A DNA stretch of 64,000 nucleotides, from NCBI RefSeq assembly GCF_024868665.1, contig NC_079912.1, forward strand, positions 16,537,926-16,601,925, read 5' to 3'. Made by a program: the position numbers and the translations under genes. Under the pieces are notes generated by a model. It was not told the origin of the DNA and searched no databases. It worked only from the letters and a program-made list of their open reading frames with translations. Of the stretch, positions 25,040 through 37,200 are shown one piece after another (position 1 is the first letter of the stretch; the number at the start of each line of letters is the position of its first letter). This stretch comes from Triplophysa rosa. Lineage: Eukaryota > Chordata > Actinopteri > Cypriniformes > Nemacheilidae.

Positions 25040-26696
25040 CAGAGGTGGACAGTAACGAAGTAAATTTGCCTGAGTACTGTACTTAAGTACACTTTTTGAG
25101 TATCTGTACTTTACTTGAGTATTATTTTTTCTGAGTACTTGTACTTTAACTTGACTACATTTGAAAGACAAATATCATACTTTTTACTCCACTACATTTA
25201 TAAAAAGGTCCAAAAGTAGAAAATGGTTTCTATGCAGCGGGGTTTCCTGTGTGCACAATTTATCTGGCTTGCGATCTGCAGGACCTTTTACTGTTGCCAA
25301 GTATTTCAGTTTTTCTAAACTCGCGGTTTTCCGGCAAGCTTTGAATGGCCATTTGGCAGATTTTTTTTAACGCAAATCTGGCAACTCTGGGATCTTCCCC
25401 GCTAAACTAATGTAAACGTAGGCGCTGCTACATCGTTGATAGCGCTCTGAAAAGGCAAATAGAACATTAAAAGAGGAAAAAGGCACATGTTAAAGTGTGG
25501 TGTAATCATCTGTGGGTTACGATCAGTCAAAGATCGTTGAAACATTGTCATGAAAATGATCGGCATAACGGCTAAACGGTAAATAAGCATCACATACACC
25601 TTGAGCTACACGTGCGTGTTAACTTCTGATCTGCTGCTATATCATTTAAAGCGATTTGGAAAATGAATGATGTTTTTACTGAAGTAACTATAGTTGAAGT
25701 ATTCCTGTTGAAATAAAAACAATAGATCCCTGCCCAAAATACAACATAAAATGTAATGGATTTAATGGTTATAAATGGGAATTGTACTATGGATACTTGT
25801 TGTCTACTTGTATGTGATGGATTCTATTGCTGGGATGGTAAATCCTATTGGGATAAAACCCAAAACACACTACAAAGAGGAATTTAATTTAAAAATCTCA
25901 TTCTAATTAAAAAATTCATTGTTTTTTTTCAGCAGGGATGGTATTTGCATTAAAACCACAGTATCCACAAATTTACCATTTTCTAAATATAGGAACCATA
26001 CTCCAATTAATAATCTTTAGTAAAACCACAGCAACTAAACATACCATAGTTTCATTATATTCATTATTATACTAGCTATAGTTTATGTTTGTAGTTAAAT
26101 TATGGTAATAAGTCCAACAAACACATGGCTTCTACACTTTACTATTTACAAGAACCTTACTACTTACTGGTAAATTGCTGCTAAAACTGGTAAAGGGAAT
26201 ATACAAAATAAAAGAACACTGCTCATAAATACATATAGGCCTAGGGGGCTAATGAGGATAATAGGCTAAATGATCATACAGGATTATATCTAAACTAAAC
26301 ATATGTGTGCTAAACATATAAAGCTCTTAAAGGAGTTGCTCACTGCAAAATTTGCCCCCATTGACTTTCCATAGTAGGAATAAAAACTACTATGGAAAGT
26401 CAATGGGGGCAAATTTTGAAGTGAACTACTCCTTTAATACCACTGATTCTGTGAGCTACTCGGTGTATTCAGTAGGGTGCTTCAGAGGCACAAGGTATAC
26501 GACAATAAAACAATGCACAACTGACATAAAGGAAATTTACTTTTAATACTTGAGTACTTTTAAAAGCACGTACTTCTGTACTTTTACTCAAGTAAGAATC
26601 TGTCTTTACAACTTTTACTTGTAGTGGAGTAATATTTGACCAGTAGTATCTGTACTTTCACTCAAGTAAGGAAGTTGTGTACTTCGTCCACCTCTG
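25040..26696. mobile_element. Non-autonomous hAT-like transposon (1,657 bp)
   Basis: Inverted ends cagaggtggac and gtccacctctg, with a perfect 8-bp duplication gttattat at 25,032-25,039 and 26,697-26,704. Subterminal 'gagtact', 'acttaagtac' and 'ctcaagtaa' words occur at both ends. No transposase. A second, truncated copy begins at 38,368. Confidence 0.93.
26327..26437. mobile_element. 111-bp foldback MITE inside the hAT-like element
   Basis: ttaaaggagtt at the left mirrors 'actcctttaa' at the right. The inner arms 'aaaatttgcccccattgact' and 'agtcaatgggggcaaatttt' are perfect inverses and continue through 'ttccatagtag/ctactatggaa' to a 9-base loop. Confidence 0.9.
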
Positions 26697-26795
26697 GTTA
26701 TTATCCACAATATTTTTAAACGCGGAGGTAAACGATGTGACGTATTTCCTTTTTGTTTTGAGACTTCCGTTTTATTAGCTGGCCGGTGGAAAACA

Positions 26796-27190
26796 ATGGA
26801 AGTGGTGTCACGGGATCACGCTCAAAACACTATTAAAAACAGTTCTGGTAAATATTTTTCACACCCACGATGTAAAACACAGTGGGAGGATGAAATGAAG
26901 AAGTGGCCTGATATATCGTATAAAGATATATTCAGTTATTTCGTATTTTCTCTCAGAGTTGACGGGTCTTCGTTGCGCAGCTTTAAAAGCACAGAGACGC
27001 ACCAGTACTGTACATGCACCGTGGGTAAGCCGGTCGAATTTTGTACATGACATAGACCACAAATTCCTGTTTTTAAAAGCAGATGTGAATCCCAGTCAAA
27101 TTGGGGCAAACATTCCTGGATCCTTACAACTAATAACGGAAGAATCGAGACGGCTGGTTGCTCTTGTGTGCCAGTCTCCCGGTGAGCAAG
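26796..27190 (+). pseudogene. Decayed SWIM-type zinc-finger protein fragment
   Basis: An open frame of 84 codons begins MEVVSRDHAQNT and contains CKTQWEDEMKKWPDISYKDI. A second frame continues with HDIDHKFLFLKADVNPSQ, and a third with a GRIETAGCSC-like run. Together they resemble the N-terminal part of the transposon-associated SWIM-finger (often YqaJ-linked) proteins abundant in fish genomes, in three frames, so at least two frameshifts have occurred. The finger is not complete. Family assignment is from memory and tentative; decay is clear. Confidence 0.5.
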
Positions 27191-27406
27191 CCAACACGAC
27201 ACAGTGGCGAGGAACCAAAACTCCAATGATGAATGAATGGAGAAAAAAACTTGGGGGGAAACCAGACTCAGCTGGGAGGGCCAGGTCTCCTCTGACATGT
27301 TACAGCTGCACTCAGTGACTTCGATTAAAAGTTACTTACTAAATGTTTTCTAATGCATTTACTAATGTTAAAAAATAAAATCTTATTATAGTGTTACCAG
27401 CTTTTC

Positions 27407-28390
27407 TCTTTACAAATCTCATTATTAAGCCATCTTAGAGAACATAAAAACATTTATATTTTTTTTATACAACACTTACATCCATACATAGGCTTCATGT
27501 ACAGTATATCATCCAACGCTTATCTGTCACATCTGTTTTCTTCTACAGCTGAACGTGCAAGTAATGTAATCGATCACACAACAACAATACCCGGTAGACC
27601 TTTTTAGGACCTCATTGAGCCCATCGCCCACTGAATTATGGGATTTGAATGTGAGCTTAGGAACCAGTGCGGCACAAACGAGTGGGCCTGAGAACAAAAT
27701 AATCAGGGCAATGGTCGCCATAGCAACAGACAGAGTACCTTACTCCTGTGGGTATGCTCATCGATGGCAGGTGTAGACTCGATGAGTGCTGCAAGACCAT
27801 CTTTGCACTTGTCATTTGTCTTTGAAGCTTTTTTCAAAGCTCTGTATTTCCGCTTTTCAATAAACTCACACTGAACTACGTAAATAACAATTCCTCAGTT
27901 TAAACGACATTAGATTTCACGCAAGAATGCCTCTTTTCTTTCCCATAATAACTGTGACTATGATTCCCCACCATAGCAAATTTATGCAGCAGCCTAAATG
28001 CAAGCTTGCGCATATGCTCCAGAAAACCCATCCGCTGTGACGAGATGAGCTGTGATTAATAACCGGGTGGTACGTCATTTTTTTCTGTTCTATAGGGCTA
28101 GTGGTGACCAACATAAAGCTCTGTATAAGGCTTGACCTTGAGTCACAAGGGCTTTTAATTAAAACTTAAATCAGAGCTATAACCAAACGTTCCTAACGGT
28201 TAGAAGGGAAGGTCACTTAAAAGCATACATTATACTTAGAACGCATATTTAATCATGTTAATGGAGGACACTGGCAGGTCTTGGATTTAAGTGCTTACAA
28301 ATCCAAGTTAAGATTACTTAACCAAGATTGGAGTTTTGAGGCTTGTAGTTCATATCTATTAGCTTGGAGACCATCTATATGAAAGCGTTT
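27407..28390. other. Intronic stretch without recognised feature
   Basis: No transposon ends or exon seen. Confidence 0.3.
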
Positions 28391-28581
28391 TTAAAGGGAT
28401 AGTTTCTACCATCATTTATTCATGCTCATGTCATTCAAAACATGTATATGATTATTTTGTGGAGGAAGATTTTAAGAAATTTCAGTGCCCTCAATACAAT
28501 TGAAGTCGTCACCACCATTCTTTAAAATATCTTCTGTTGTGTTCTGCAGAAGAAAGAAAGTCATACAGGTTCGGAATGACT
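28391..28581 (+). mobile_element. Cyprinid 'ttcaccc' TIR element, right end eroded
   Basis: Starts ttaaagggatagtttc and carries 'atcatttattcatgctcatg' and 'gttctgcagaagaaagaaag'. Confidence 0.65.
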
Positions 28582-29169
28582 AGAGTAGAAAGGAGAGGAG
28601 AGACCCAGCTGTTAAAAACACATCTATACACATAAAGCAAGTTTTTCCCCCACAGTTGATTTGGAGTGGCAGAGGAAAGAAATCACCAATCTGGTGCGGC
28701 GCCAACGCACCGCTGGCCTCATCTCGCTAGAAACGGCACTAAGCATCTTAGATAAATCTCCTCCCAGACACTCCTGTGAAGAGCAGCCCACGTCCGGGTT
28801 CGCCCGAGGTAGACTGGGGAAATGGAGGAAATCAAGCATGGCCGTGCTTGTTTACTTCCCGCCGCCACTGAAGAGAAGGACGAAATCATGCAGAGAGATC
28901 TAAGACAGACAGGCTCTGGTACGGCAGTCATCCCTGTCACCCTGTCTCGTACGACAACAGAGGCCAGACCACACTAAACGAACACAGGAGGGTCACTCAA
29001 ACACAACGGCCTGTGCACTTGCTTCAACAAAACCTTGTTTCAGCTCTACCGTGTCAGAACTGCACAGCAAACCTTAGACAGACAGACAGGCGGCTGGCAA
29101 ACAGAAAAAAAACACAGATATACACACAACTCCACAGCACTGGGTATATAACTATAATGGATATTTCAA
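28582..29169. other. Intronic stretch without recognised feature
   Basis: 28,640-28,920 is GC-balanced and apparently unique. Overlapping frames on both strands show no recognisable protein and no splice-supported exon. Confidence 0.3.
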
Positions 29170-29456
29170 GTGATAGTTCACCCCAAAATGAAAATTCTGC
29201 CATCATTTACTCACCCTTTTGTTATTTCAAAGCTGTATGACTTTCTTTCTTCCGCATAACACAAGCAGAAATATTTTGAAGAATGTTGTTAACTAACAGC
29301 CATTCACTTGCATTTGTTTTGTGTTTTTACAATAGACGTGAAAGCTATTGCTATTCGGTAACCAACTTTCTTCAAAATATCTTTTTTTGTGTTCTGCGAA
29401 AGAAAGTCATAGTCAAATGACAAGAGAGTGAATAAACAAATGAACTATCCCTTTAA
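29170..29456 (+). mobile_element. Cyprinid 'ttcaccc' TIR element, near complete
   Basis: Starts gtgatagttcaccccaaaa and ends 'aatgaactatccctttaa'. Both inverted 'gaagaaagtcat'-type arms are present. Confidence 0.8.
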
Positions 29457-29667
29457 TATATTATATTTTTATTTTTATTCTGAATTGATCTAAAAGTTTT
29501 TTTCTGGTTTAAGACCAATAATTTCAACTAAACTGCTATTAAAGCCAATGACATGCCAAGTACTTACTACGTTAAGTAAAATCTATGCAATTTTTATATA
29601 TTTTGCACTTTTGGACACATGGATGAATTATATTTTATCATTATTTAAATAATGGTAAGTTTATGCT

Positions 29668-29763
29668 TAAAGTGGAAGTTCACCCAAAAATAAACTTTGT
29701 GTGATTTCTAAACATGTTTAACGTCATGTGGGTTGATTTTTGGATGAACTAGTATCCCTTTAA
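29668..29763 (+). mobile_element. Short 'ttcaccc' TIR element (96 bp)
   Basis: Ends ttaaagtggaagttcaccc and 'tggatgaactagtatccctttaa', without most of the usual interior: an internally deleted copy. Confidence 0.65.
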
Positions 29764-29966
29764 AACAAAATTGTATATTTAATCTACAGTAAGTTACTGG
29801 CAAACACTGTAAAAAAAGTTTTACAGTGCATATTTCGCTATAAAAACACTTTTATCACATTCAAACAGAAGAAAACAACACAAAAAAACATTGCTTCATT
29901 TTTCATTAGCAAAATAATTTTTTCAGCAAAATTATGAAATGTTATCAGGAAAACATCACACCACAT

Positions 29967-30899
29967 TAGGGATGGGTACCGAGAACCAGTACTTTTTTGG
30001 ACAGGTACATATTTGGGTCGATACCAGAGTATCGATAAGCTTCATGACAAACGATACTGTTATCGATACTTGCGTTGTTTTATCTCTGTGTATTCGGGTG
30101 TTAAATGGCGAATTAGAGGAAGCTGCTGCTGCTGCCTGTCATTTTCCATCCCTGAATGATGTCCGAATGGCTGAAGTTTGCTCGACATATGTGTGATATC
30201 TAGGGCCATATGATTACCGCGATGTATTTGTAATCTGCTTGTTTTGCGTGTTTATGAGTGAAAGAGTGGCATGGATGCGCTTGTGGAGCTTTCAGCGTCC
30301 GCGTTTCACAACAAGGAAGCTTCCGTCAAACACGCCTTTGCAGCAACCCGTCAAAATAAAAGTCCTTTATTGAGAACAAGTTATAACATTGTTTTCAATA
30401 ATTCGGCCACGGAGTATATTTACTTACTTTAGTAAATTGAAGTAAATATGCTAGTAAAATTATAAAAAATAGTACATATAATTAAAAAAATATTACTTGC
30501 TTAGAAAATAGTACTTAAATGTATGTAGACCTAAAACCAGAAAGGAAAAAAGAAATGGGGTCTACCAGCCAAATAACCATAGTGATGTGAAGTAAATATG
30601 TTGAATTACATTATGATGTGCTCCTATGCACATGTAAGTGCCGTAAGTGGTATGCTAAGGAACACACACACGTTTTGTTATGTGGCCATTTCTGTTTGCT
30701 CAGAAGCATTTGTAAACTGCAGTTCTAAAGCTCAGCTGTAATAAAGAAACTTAAAATGTTTAACATCTTTTCACATCATGTGTTTTTGCATCAAATTATA
30801 GAGCGTAGTATCGATAACAGTATTGATAAGTACCGGTATCGATAAGCAGTATCGATATCGGTATCGATGTCAATAAAATCTTAACAGTACCCATCCCTA
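29967..30899. mobile_element. Non-autonomous hAT-like transposon (933 bp)
   Basis: Inverted ends tagggatgggtacc and gtacccatcccta, with flanks caccacat (29,959-29,966) and cacaacat (30,900-30,907), 8 bp with one mismatch. Subterminal 'tatcgata' and 'gtatcgat' words are clustered at both ends. No transposase. Confidence 0.85.
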
Positions 30900-30907
30900 C
30901 ACAACAT

Positions 30908-32206
30908 GGTATACAAATGCTTTTGACACAAATATGCCCCTCCTTTGTTTTCTGTGCTCGATTGATATTATTTCTATTAAAATACTTGGTTTTAAGACAA
31001 GATTTAACATTTAAACCAGCTACTGTACAATTCACAAAGCGCCAAGCTATCAGCCTTGACGTATAAATCAACTACAGCACACAGATCCAAACATTACTGC
31101 TTGATGCATTTTTAATGCACATTTAATGCACATTTGTAATGAATGTGCATTGAAGATAAGGAATAAAATACATGCAAGACCGTGGTGTCTTGCAAGAGTG
31201 TCACGACAGCGTTCCTGTCACAGGTCAATACTCTTGGAAACAGAGAACCCTTAACAAACGTCACCATGTAAATAGAAACACGGACTCTAAAAAGGGAAAC
31301 CATCCTATCCTGCATATCCTGTGAAGCGTTGCATCATTAATGAAAGAAATCATATTTCTGGGGTAAAATAAGCTCACGGTGCATTTCCACCTTGCCCTTG
31401 CCAGGTCCGTCTCAGTGCTGCCACAGAACGCTCACATCTCTATATAGGAATATGATCGGTATGTGGCATAATAAGGTATTTCCTCACATAGTGATATTTT
31501 TAGCAGTGGGTGGAATGAGCCTTTCGGGGTGAGCTGCTTGTACAGTCCTGATGATGGCCAGCTGTCCCTGGAGAACCAAACATGACTTTAAACACACTCC
31601 TGGCTAAGCCAAACAGGAACGCAAATTATGTTAACACACACACTTCTTGCTACGTCTCATTGTAATTTCCAGCTGTAGTTTTAAGGTGAAAACCTTCAAT
31701 TTTGGAGTAAAAACCAAGTTACTATGAAAAGAAAAAGTAATTTAGATTTTATGACAGAATTCATTTCTACGAGTCAGAAAAAAGAATGACTAAGGAACAA
31801 TTACCAAATGTCCATTAGGTAATTCAGCACTGAGTTATTATTCCCTTTAATGCAGTATGAATTCTAATATAAAGCTATCACCATTTTTCATAAAATTATT
31901 AACATTATGGAATTAAATGATTTCATGAAGCTAAATGATTTGCGCCTGCATAATGGGCATAATTATAAACAAGCACATATATTATATGAATTATGATATT
32001 CAAAAATGTGTTTTTTAACTAAGTATTTGCTGTGCACAGAAGTGTAAGTAAGCCCACCAAAATAGGTGTTTTTCATAAATATTGACATGGTTTATAGGAA
32101 AAATCATTTGTTGAAATGCAAGATTTGTCTCTCATTTCAAAATGTACATTTTAGAAAACAAAATTAAGATTTTTTTATGAATAAAGTCAAAAGTATGGCA
32201 TGGCAT
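30908..32206. other. Intronic stretch without recognised feature
   Basis: AT-rich toward the right. A small tandem 'ttaatgcacat' pair lies at about 31,112-31,135. No supported gene. Confidence 0.3.
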
Positions 32207-32754
32207 TTAAAGGGGTCATATGACACGGCTAAAACGAATATTATCGTTTGTTTTAGATGTATTGCAATGTGTATACACGATTTAAGGTTCAAAAACGCTG
32301 TATTTTCCACATACCGTGCATGTTTGTATCTCCTCTTTGCCACGCCTCTGTGAGAAGCACAGATTTTTGACAAAGCTCATGGCTCTGAAAAGCGAGGTGT
32401 GCTGTGATTGGCCAGTTAACCAGTGCGTAGTGATTGGTCGAATACTGCAAGCGTGTGATGGAAATGTAACGCTGCTTACTATATTTGGACATCAGCTTCC
32501 TCTTCAATTGTACTGACAGGTACGCCCACCTTACTTGCGTATACATTTGGGCGGTCTTAGTCAAATCATACCACAAACTGACGTAGATTTGTGGGGGTGT
32601 GGTTACACGAGGCCTTTCAGGCAGGTCTGGGTGAGCATTCGCTTTTAGATAGAATGCATCTTTTGTTCCGACATGTGTCTAATACATGCATGGGCAACTT
32701 ATAACACACCAAAGACACAGAAAAACACGTATTCGCGCCATATGACCACTTTAA
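32207..32754. mobile_element. TIR element 'ttaaaggggtcatatg' (548 bp)
   Basis: Starts ttaaaggggtcatatgac and ends 'ccatatgaccactttaa', near inverse. The interior contains several 'tgattgg' CCAAT-type words. Non-coding. Confidence 0.75.
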
Positions 32755-34624
32755 GCCTGCTTGTGTCCCAAATAAGCCCACATCATGATTAATTCACAAA
32801 ATATAAACAATAAGTGATGTTAAAGATGTAAACATCAACATAGTTATTCAGTGACATGGAAATATAAATAATGTTTGTTAGCGTTTTGCACCTGTACCAA
32901 TAACATGTAACATAAATAACAAAGTATTCAAAGCAGAACAGTTCAGAATGCTTGAACAAAGAATGCATCGATTTCATTATAAAGAAATGATTATTTCATC
33001 CTTTTAAATGACAACTGCGCTCACATAATGTTCAGACAGCGTCACCTAATTGTCAAGCATATAACGTCAATCACGATGTTAAAAAAGAAACTTTTTACAC
33101 ACTTTCCATTAGGTTGATTTCTCTGTTTAGCTTGGTGTTTAAATTACCTCAGTATTTCACTCTGGTGTTAATTCTCAAATAAAAAGCTATAAGCATTAGT
33201 TGCGCCTCGTGTGTTTTGGCACCGGAACAAGGCATTTATGAAATGATTATCCTGTTATAAACAACAATAGCAGAATTGTCAATAACAACAACACTTTGAG
33301 AGATTGATCATTACACATATTTATTTATTTATTTATTTTATTCGGCTCCATTCAACAAAGGGCCGTGTGAATTACGTAACTGCATTCAGGTCGGGAGGGG
33401 AGGGAGGGAGCAGAACCTTTGTTTGTTTTGCCGATGGTCTATATTGCATTCATGTACACAACACAAAGGCTCGTTTTATCTCACGGCTGGATGCTGGATT
33501 TATACCTCTGATTGTTCATCTCTGTGTAAGTCAATGAGCATTTGAAATAACTGAGGCAGATTTACAGACTGCGATTCCGCCCTTTAAGTAAACAAAAATC
33601 GAACTATTATCACAGCTGAAATCACACAGCTAGCGCATTCAAATTGTGTAACTCAAAGCACAGCTGTATCACCGGCTGTTTCTCAAAACCTAGAGAGCTA
33701 CAAATTGTTCACTAGGTAGTCAGCTTGGTAGGTTTTAAAACACCACCACTGAGACCGCCATGCTTTATTAAAAAAGTTAATATTGCTAAATATCTCTTAA
33801 GAAATCAAATGCATATTAAACTACAGTTAAGAGTGTCTTCGAAATTAAAAACACACATACACTGACATTTCCACCAATCAAATGCCTGAACAAAACGTAA
33901 CTTGACTTTACATGCTGACGTAAAGCTGGCAGTTTGCTTTACACATCTCCGCACAGCGATAAACTGGGCCATCTGACGGCACACAACCATCATCCCATCT
34001 GAATTTGCTCTAACACGCTCCGCAGGGAAAACCATCTTCCACCCGCAAGAAAGTAAAAACTCACGGTGAGAGACAGAGTTGCCTAGCAACCGGGCTCTTG
34101 GAAACAGGCAGCAGCAGCCATTTTTCATTTTGTTTCAGATTTGAAATCTAATAGCAATAATTGTGAGATAAGGAAAGGGGAGAGTGTGTGCGTGTGTGCG
34201 CGTGCGTGCGCGTGCGTGCGTGCGTCAGTATGTATGCAAGTAAATACGATTAACACAATTAATTTGTCTAATCAGACTCCTTTCTCCGAATTACATTTAA
34301 AAACATTGCATTCGTGCACTAATGAATTGAGCATTTGGGGCTTTAGATACACGCTGGATGCACAACAAGTGATGCAAATAAGCTCCTGCTAATTTCATCA
34401 ACGGAATATAACTTCCTAATGCTAATCCAAACCTCAACACCAAGCCAATAGTTTTTTATATAAATGACAGGTTATCATCTTATACGATGCTCAAAATTCT
34501 GAAGCATCCAAAAGCACACCCATCCATCAAAAGTAATCCAAACTACTCCAATTCATATTTAACAAGCGACGTGTCGTGATGCAAATAAAAAGATCAGAGA
34601 TCTTTTGACAAAAGCATCTCTTGA
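32755..34624. other. Intronic stretch with simple repeats
   Basis: Contains (ATTT)n at 33,318-33,339 and an alternating GTGC run at 34,184-34,225. Nothing else recognised. Confidence 0.35.
34184..34225. repeat. (GT/GC)n alternating purine-pyrimidine repeat
   Basis: About 42 bp of strictly alternating gtgtgcgtgcgcgtgcg type sequence, the composition known to favour Z-DNA. Confidence 0.85.
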
Positions 34625-34632
34625 CAAAATTG

Positions 34633-36709
34633 TAGGGCTGGTCCGAATACCATTTTTGGAGCATCGAAGCTTCAGTAGTAATCAGCACCGAATATTCGAA
34701 ACTTCGGAGGGAGGGGGCTGAACACATTCTTCTCTCTAATAAAGGCAGGAATCTCTGTGTCTGTCTGTCTGTTTGCATTTTTATTATGTCGAGAACCATT
34801 CATCCAACCGACTTCACGCGTGGTGGGTGTGTTGCTGCGGACCCAAGGGAGTGCAGTGTCGCATTTTGGTGCAATATGGACACGCGACACGTTCAGAATT
34901 AATCAACTTTTAAAAAACTACAGAATAGCGCGAGCCGGAAGCGGCGCTCCTCACATTAAAATAGTTCCGTTTTGTTTTTAACGGCAAATTATGTTTCGTT
35001 TCTGTATTAAAGGAGCCATTCTTTTGCTGTTTTTGAAGCTTTGATTATGTTTTTTGGGTGTTTAACAGTGGATGTTCATGTTTCTAGTTTCAAAAAACAC
35101 TTTATATTTCACATACAGTATTTCAAGTCTATTGTTCACCGCTGTCCCTCTTCTAACAAAACGACTGGATTTCTTCCGGTCTATATAAATTCCCTCCTTC
35201 CGAAACGCTCTGATTGGTAAAGCTGACCAGGTCTGTCGTGATTGGTTCCCCGCTTAGAGCGTGTGTCTAAAGATGTCCCACCCATACCATATCAGCGAGC
35301 TTCCGCTTCTCAGGCTGTTGTGATTGGTCGGTCCCCCTCTCAGTGCACGTGTATTCATAAACTTTGGCTTTTAGCAATAAACAGTAACAATGGCGTCAAC
35401 TTCACTTCATCAGTTAAAAACATGCGGATCGATCAAAGTGTAACGGAGGTATGCTAGTGCATGTGCAAATGTCAATCTTTATAAGAGATCGCAATTTTTT
35501 TCCTACTATGGCGAGGGAAATGACACCGGACCCAATGGGTCAGATCGGTTATATTAATTAACACTAATAACAGAAGCGTTAGTTTTGCCTTTTTATATTG
35601 GACCCGAGTTGGGTAATAAAACAAGCAGATTGACTAGGAGACATTTGCAAGCAGGACTTCAAAGGACATTCCATAGAAGTGTTTAAGAGGTATGTGCGCA
35701 CAAACACAATATCAGTGTATTACACAGAACAACTTTCACAGCCGATGTTAAAGTCATGGAAGCTGTTATTTGACCGTTGGTTATCTTAGAATGTGTGTAG
35801 CTGAATGCTTATTACCAGCTGTAGGACTGTGATGAAAGTGAAAGTTGCGTAGCTCAGTCCAATGTTTACAATCTCTGAGAACCAAACACTACTCCAGCGG
35901 CTCTTCCTCTTCTCTAAGGAAGGCCTCGCCCCTTTTTTGGCGTATTCCTTTGGGCGGAGGTTAATAAAAGCACTCGGAATAGTGACATCATTTACCCGGG
36001 AAGTATAGGGCTGTAGTCCGATTCCAGCAGTTCTCTGTAGTCTTTAAAAGGCGAATTCTGTTAAAGACAATATCTCGCTTGGCATTGAACTTTGAGCTTT
36101 ATCATTTTGCAGATATTGTTTATGCTCTAACAGCAACATTACACACTAACTAAAGTTTGAAAATTGGCATCACGGGGAATGGTCGCTTTAAGTTAATTTA
36201 GAAAAATGTTTGGAGTATTTTTTGGATTTAAACGCATGACGGGCATGAGTCTGTTTAAATTCCTCATTCAGTTTCAGCTGTCACCGTAAGAAAAAAAAAC
36301 TTTGGATACGTGCGACATTACCATACCGGGTCCCAAACTGCTCCAAATATTAGGTTTGTCAGACATCATGCAGCGCTGAGAAGACCGAACAGCGCAAAGC
36401 ATCTTTCATTAATTGCTCTCGTGTTGTTTTGATAAAATATTTAATTCAAAACGCATATTTGGCACACTGCCTTTGTCACTGAATATAAAGTGTTCCCACA
36501 CAAATGAGGTCTTCGGCATTTTTGTCTTCTCTTCCAGATTAACTAATTCATGACGTTCACTCATGGGCGATTCATATTCAAATGAGAACCGCTTCGTGGG
36601 GGATGCCAGGTGTTAGAATAAAAAAGAATATTCAAATCTCAAAATTGAATATCGAATGCTAACCAACTGAACGAATATTTGAATAATCGAATACTCTGGT
36701 CCAGCCCTA
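34633..36709. mobile_element. Non-autonomous hAT-like transposon (2,077 bp) with nested element
   Basis: Inverted ends tagggctggtccgaata and 'tactctggtccagcccta', with a perfect 8-bp duplication caaaattg at 34,625-34,632 and 36,710-36,717. Subterminal 'gaatattcg', 'cgaatattt' and 'atcgaat' words occur at both ends. A second element occupies 35,007-36,191. Confidence 0.93.
35007..36191. mobile_element. Nested TIR element 'ttaaaggagccattc'
   Basis: Starts ttaaaggagccattctttt and ends 'ggggaatggtcgctttaa', near inverse. The interior has repeated 'tgattggt' words like the element at 32,207. It lies entirely within the hAT-like element, so it is the younger of the two. Confidence 0.65.
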
Positions 36710-36717
36710 CAAAATTG

Positions 36718-37002
36718 GTCACGAGACATGCAAGAACCAATGAGAATCAACGTTATCAATGTGCCGCATTCATTGACCCCGCTTTAAATGCTGAGATTTT
36801 TATTTAGACTATGAATTAAAAGAATTTTCACTACGCTGTTGTGTTAAACAAAGGAATTTACGGAAACAATATTATTGCGATATTAAAATGCGTTTTAATA
36901 AATTAACTTAGCAATAAGTCAAATTCATCTTTATTCTTTAGTTCGGTTTATTTTGTGTTTTGTCTTATTTGGTCAATGAATCACACTCAAAATACACTTG
37001 TA
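36718..37002. other. Intronic stretch without recognised feature
   Basis: AT-rich; nothing seen. Confidence 0.3.
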
Positions 37003-37200
37003 CACTGTAAAAAATGTTGGGTTATTTTCAACCCAGCGTTGGGTCAAAAATGGACAAACCTAACTGTTGGGTTATGAATTAACCTATGTTTGGTTGTTTC
37101 AACCCAAAATGCTGGGTTGTTGGGTCAAATATAAACCATTTAACCCAAACGTTGGGTTTGTCCATTTTTGACCCAATGTTACCCCACATTTTTAGTGTGT
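37003..37200. mobile_element. 'ttgggt/acccaa' palindromic MITE
   Basis: Ends tacactgtaaaaaatgttggg and 'ccccacatttttagtgtgta' are inverted. The interior is built of 'ttgggt' and 'acccaa' words. In the second copy of this locus it is broken at its TA (39,860) by a Tc1 end. Confidence 0.75.

Larger units (their letters stand above)
24652..27398. mobile_element. Composite DNA transposon with nested insertions
   Basis: The outer ends agtaacactttaccat and 'ttattatagtgttacc' are inverted, and the flanks share agcttttc (24,644-24,651 and 27,399-27,406), an 8-bp duplication. Inside are a complete hAT-like element (25,040-26,696), a foldback MITE within that, a decayed protein fragment (26,796-27,190), and a 'ggaaccaaaactccaatgat' repeat stretch at 27,190-27,320. 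Confidence 0.65.

Noticed and set aside
26796..27050. Intact small host gene
   Set aside because: The similarity continues in other frames beyond the stop, so it is a frameshifted relic inside a transposon nest.
26936..27318. 119- and 120-codon frames on opposite strands
   Set aside because: The plus frame contains only part of the decayed SWIM-type fragment and then repeat sequence. The minus frame is its shadow.
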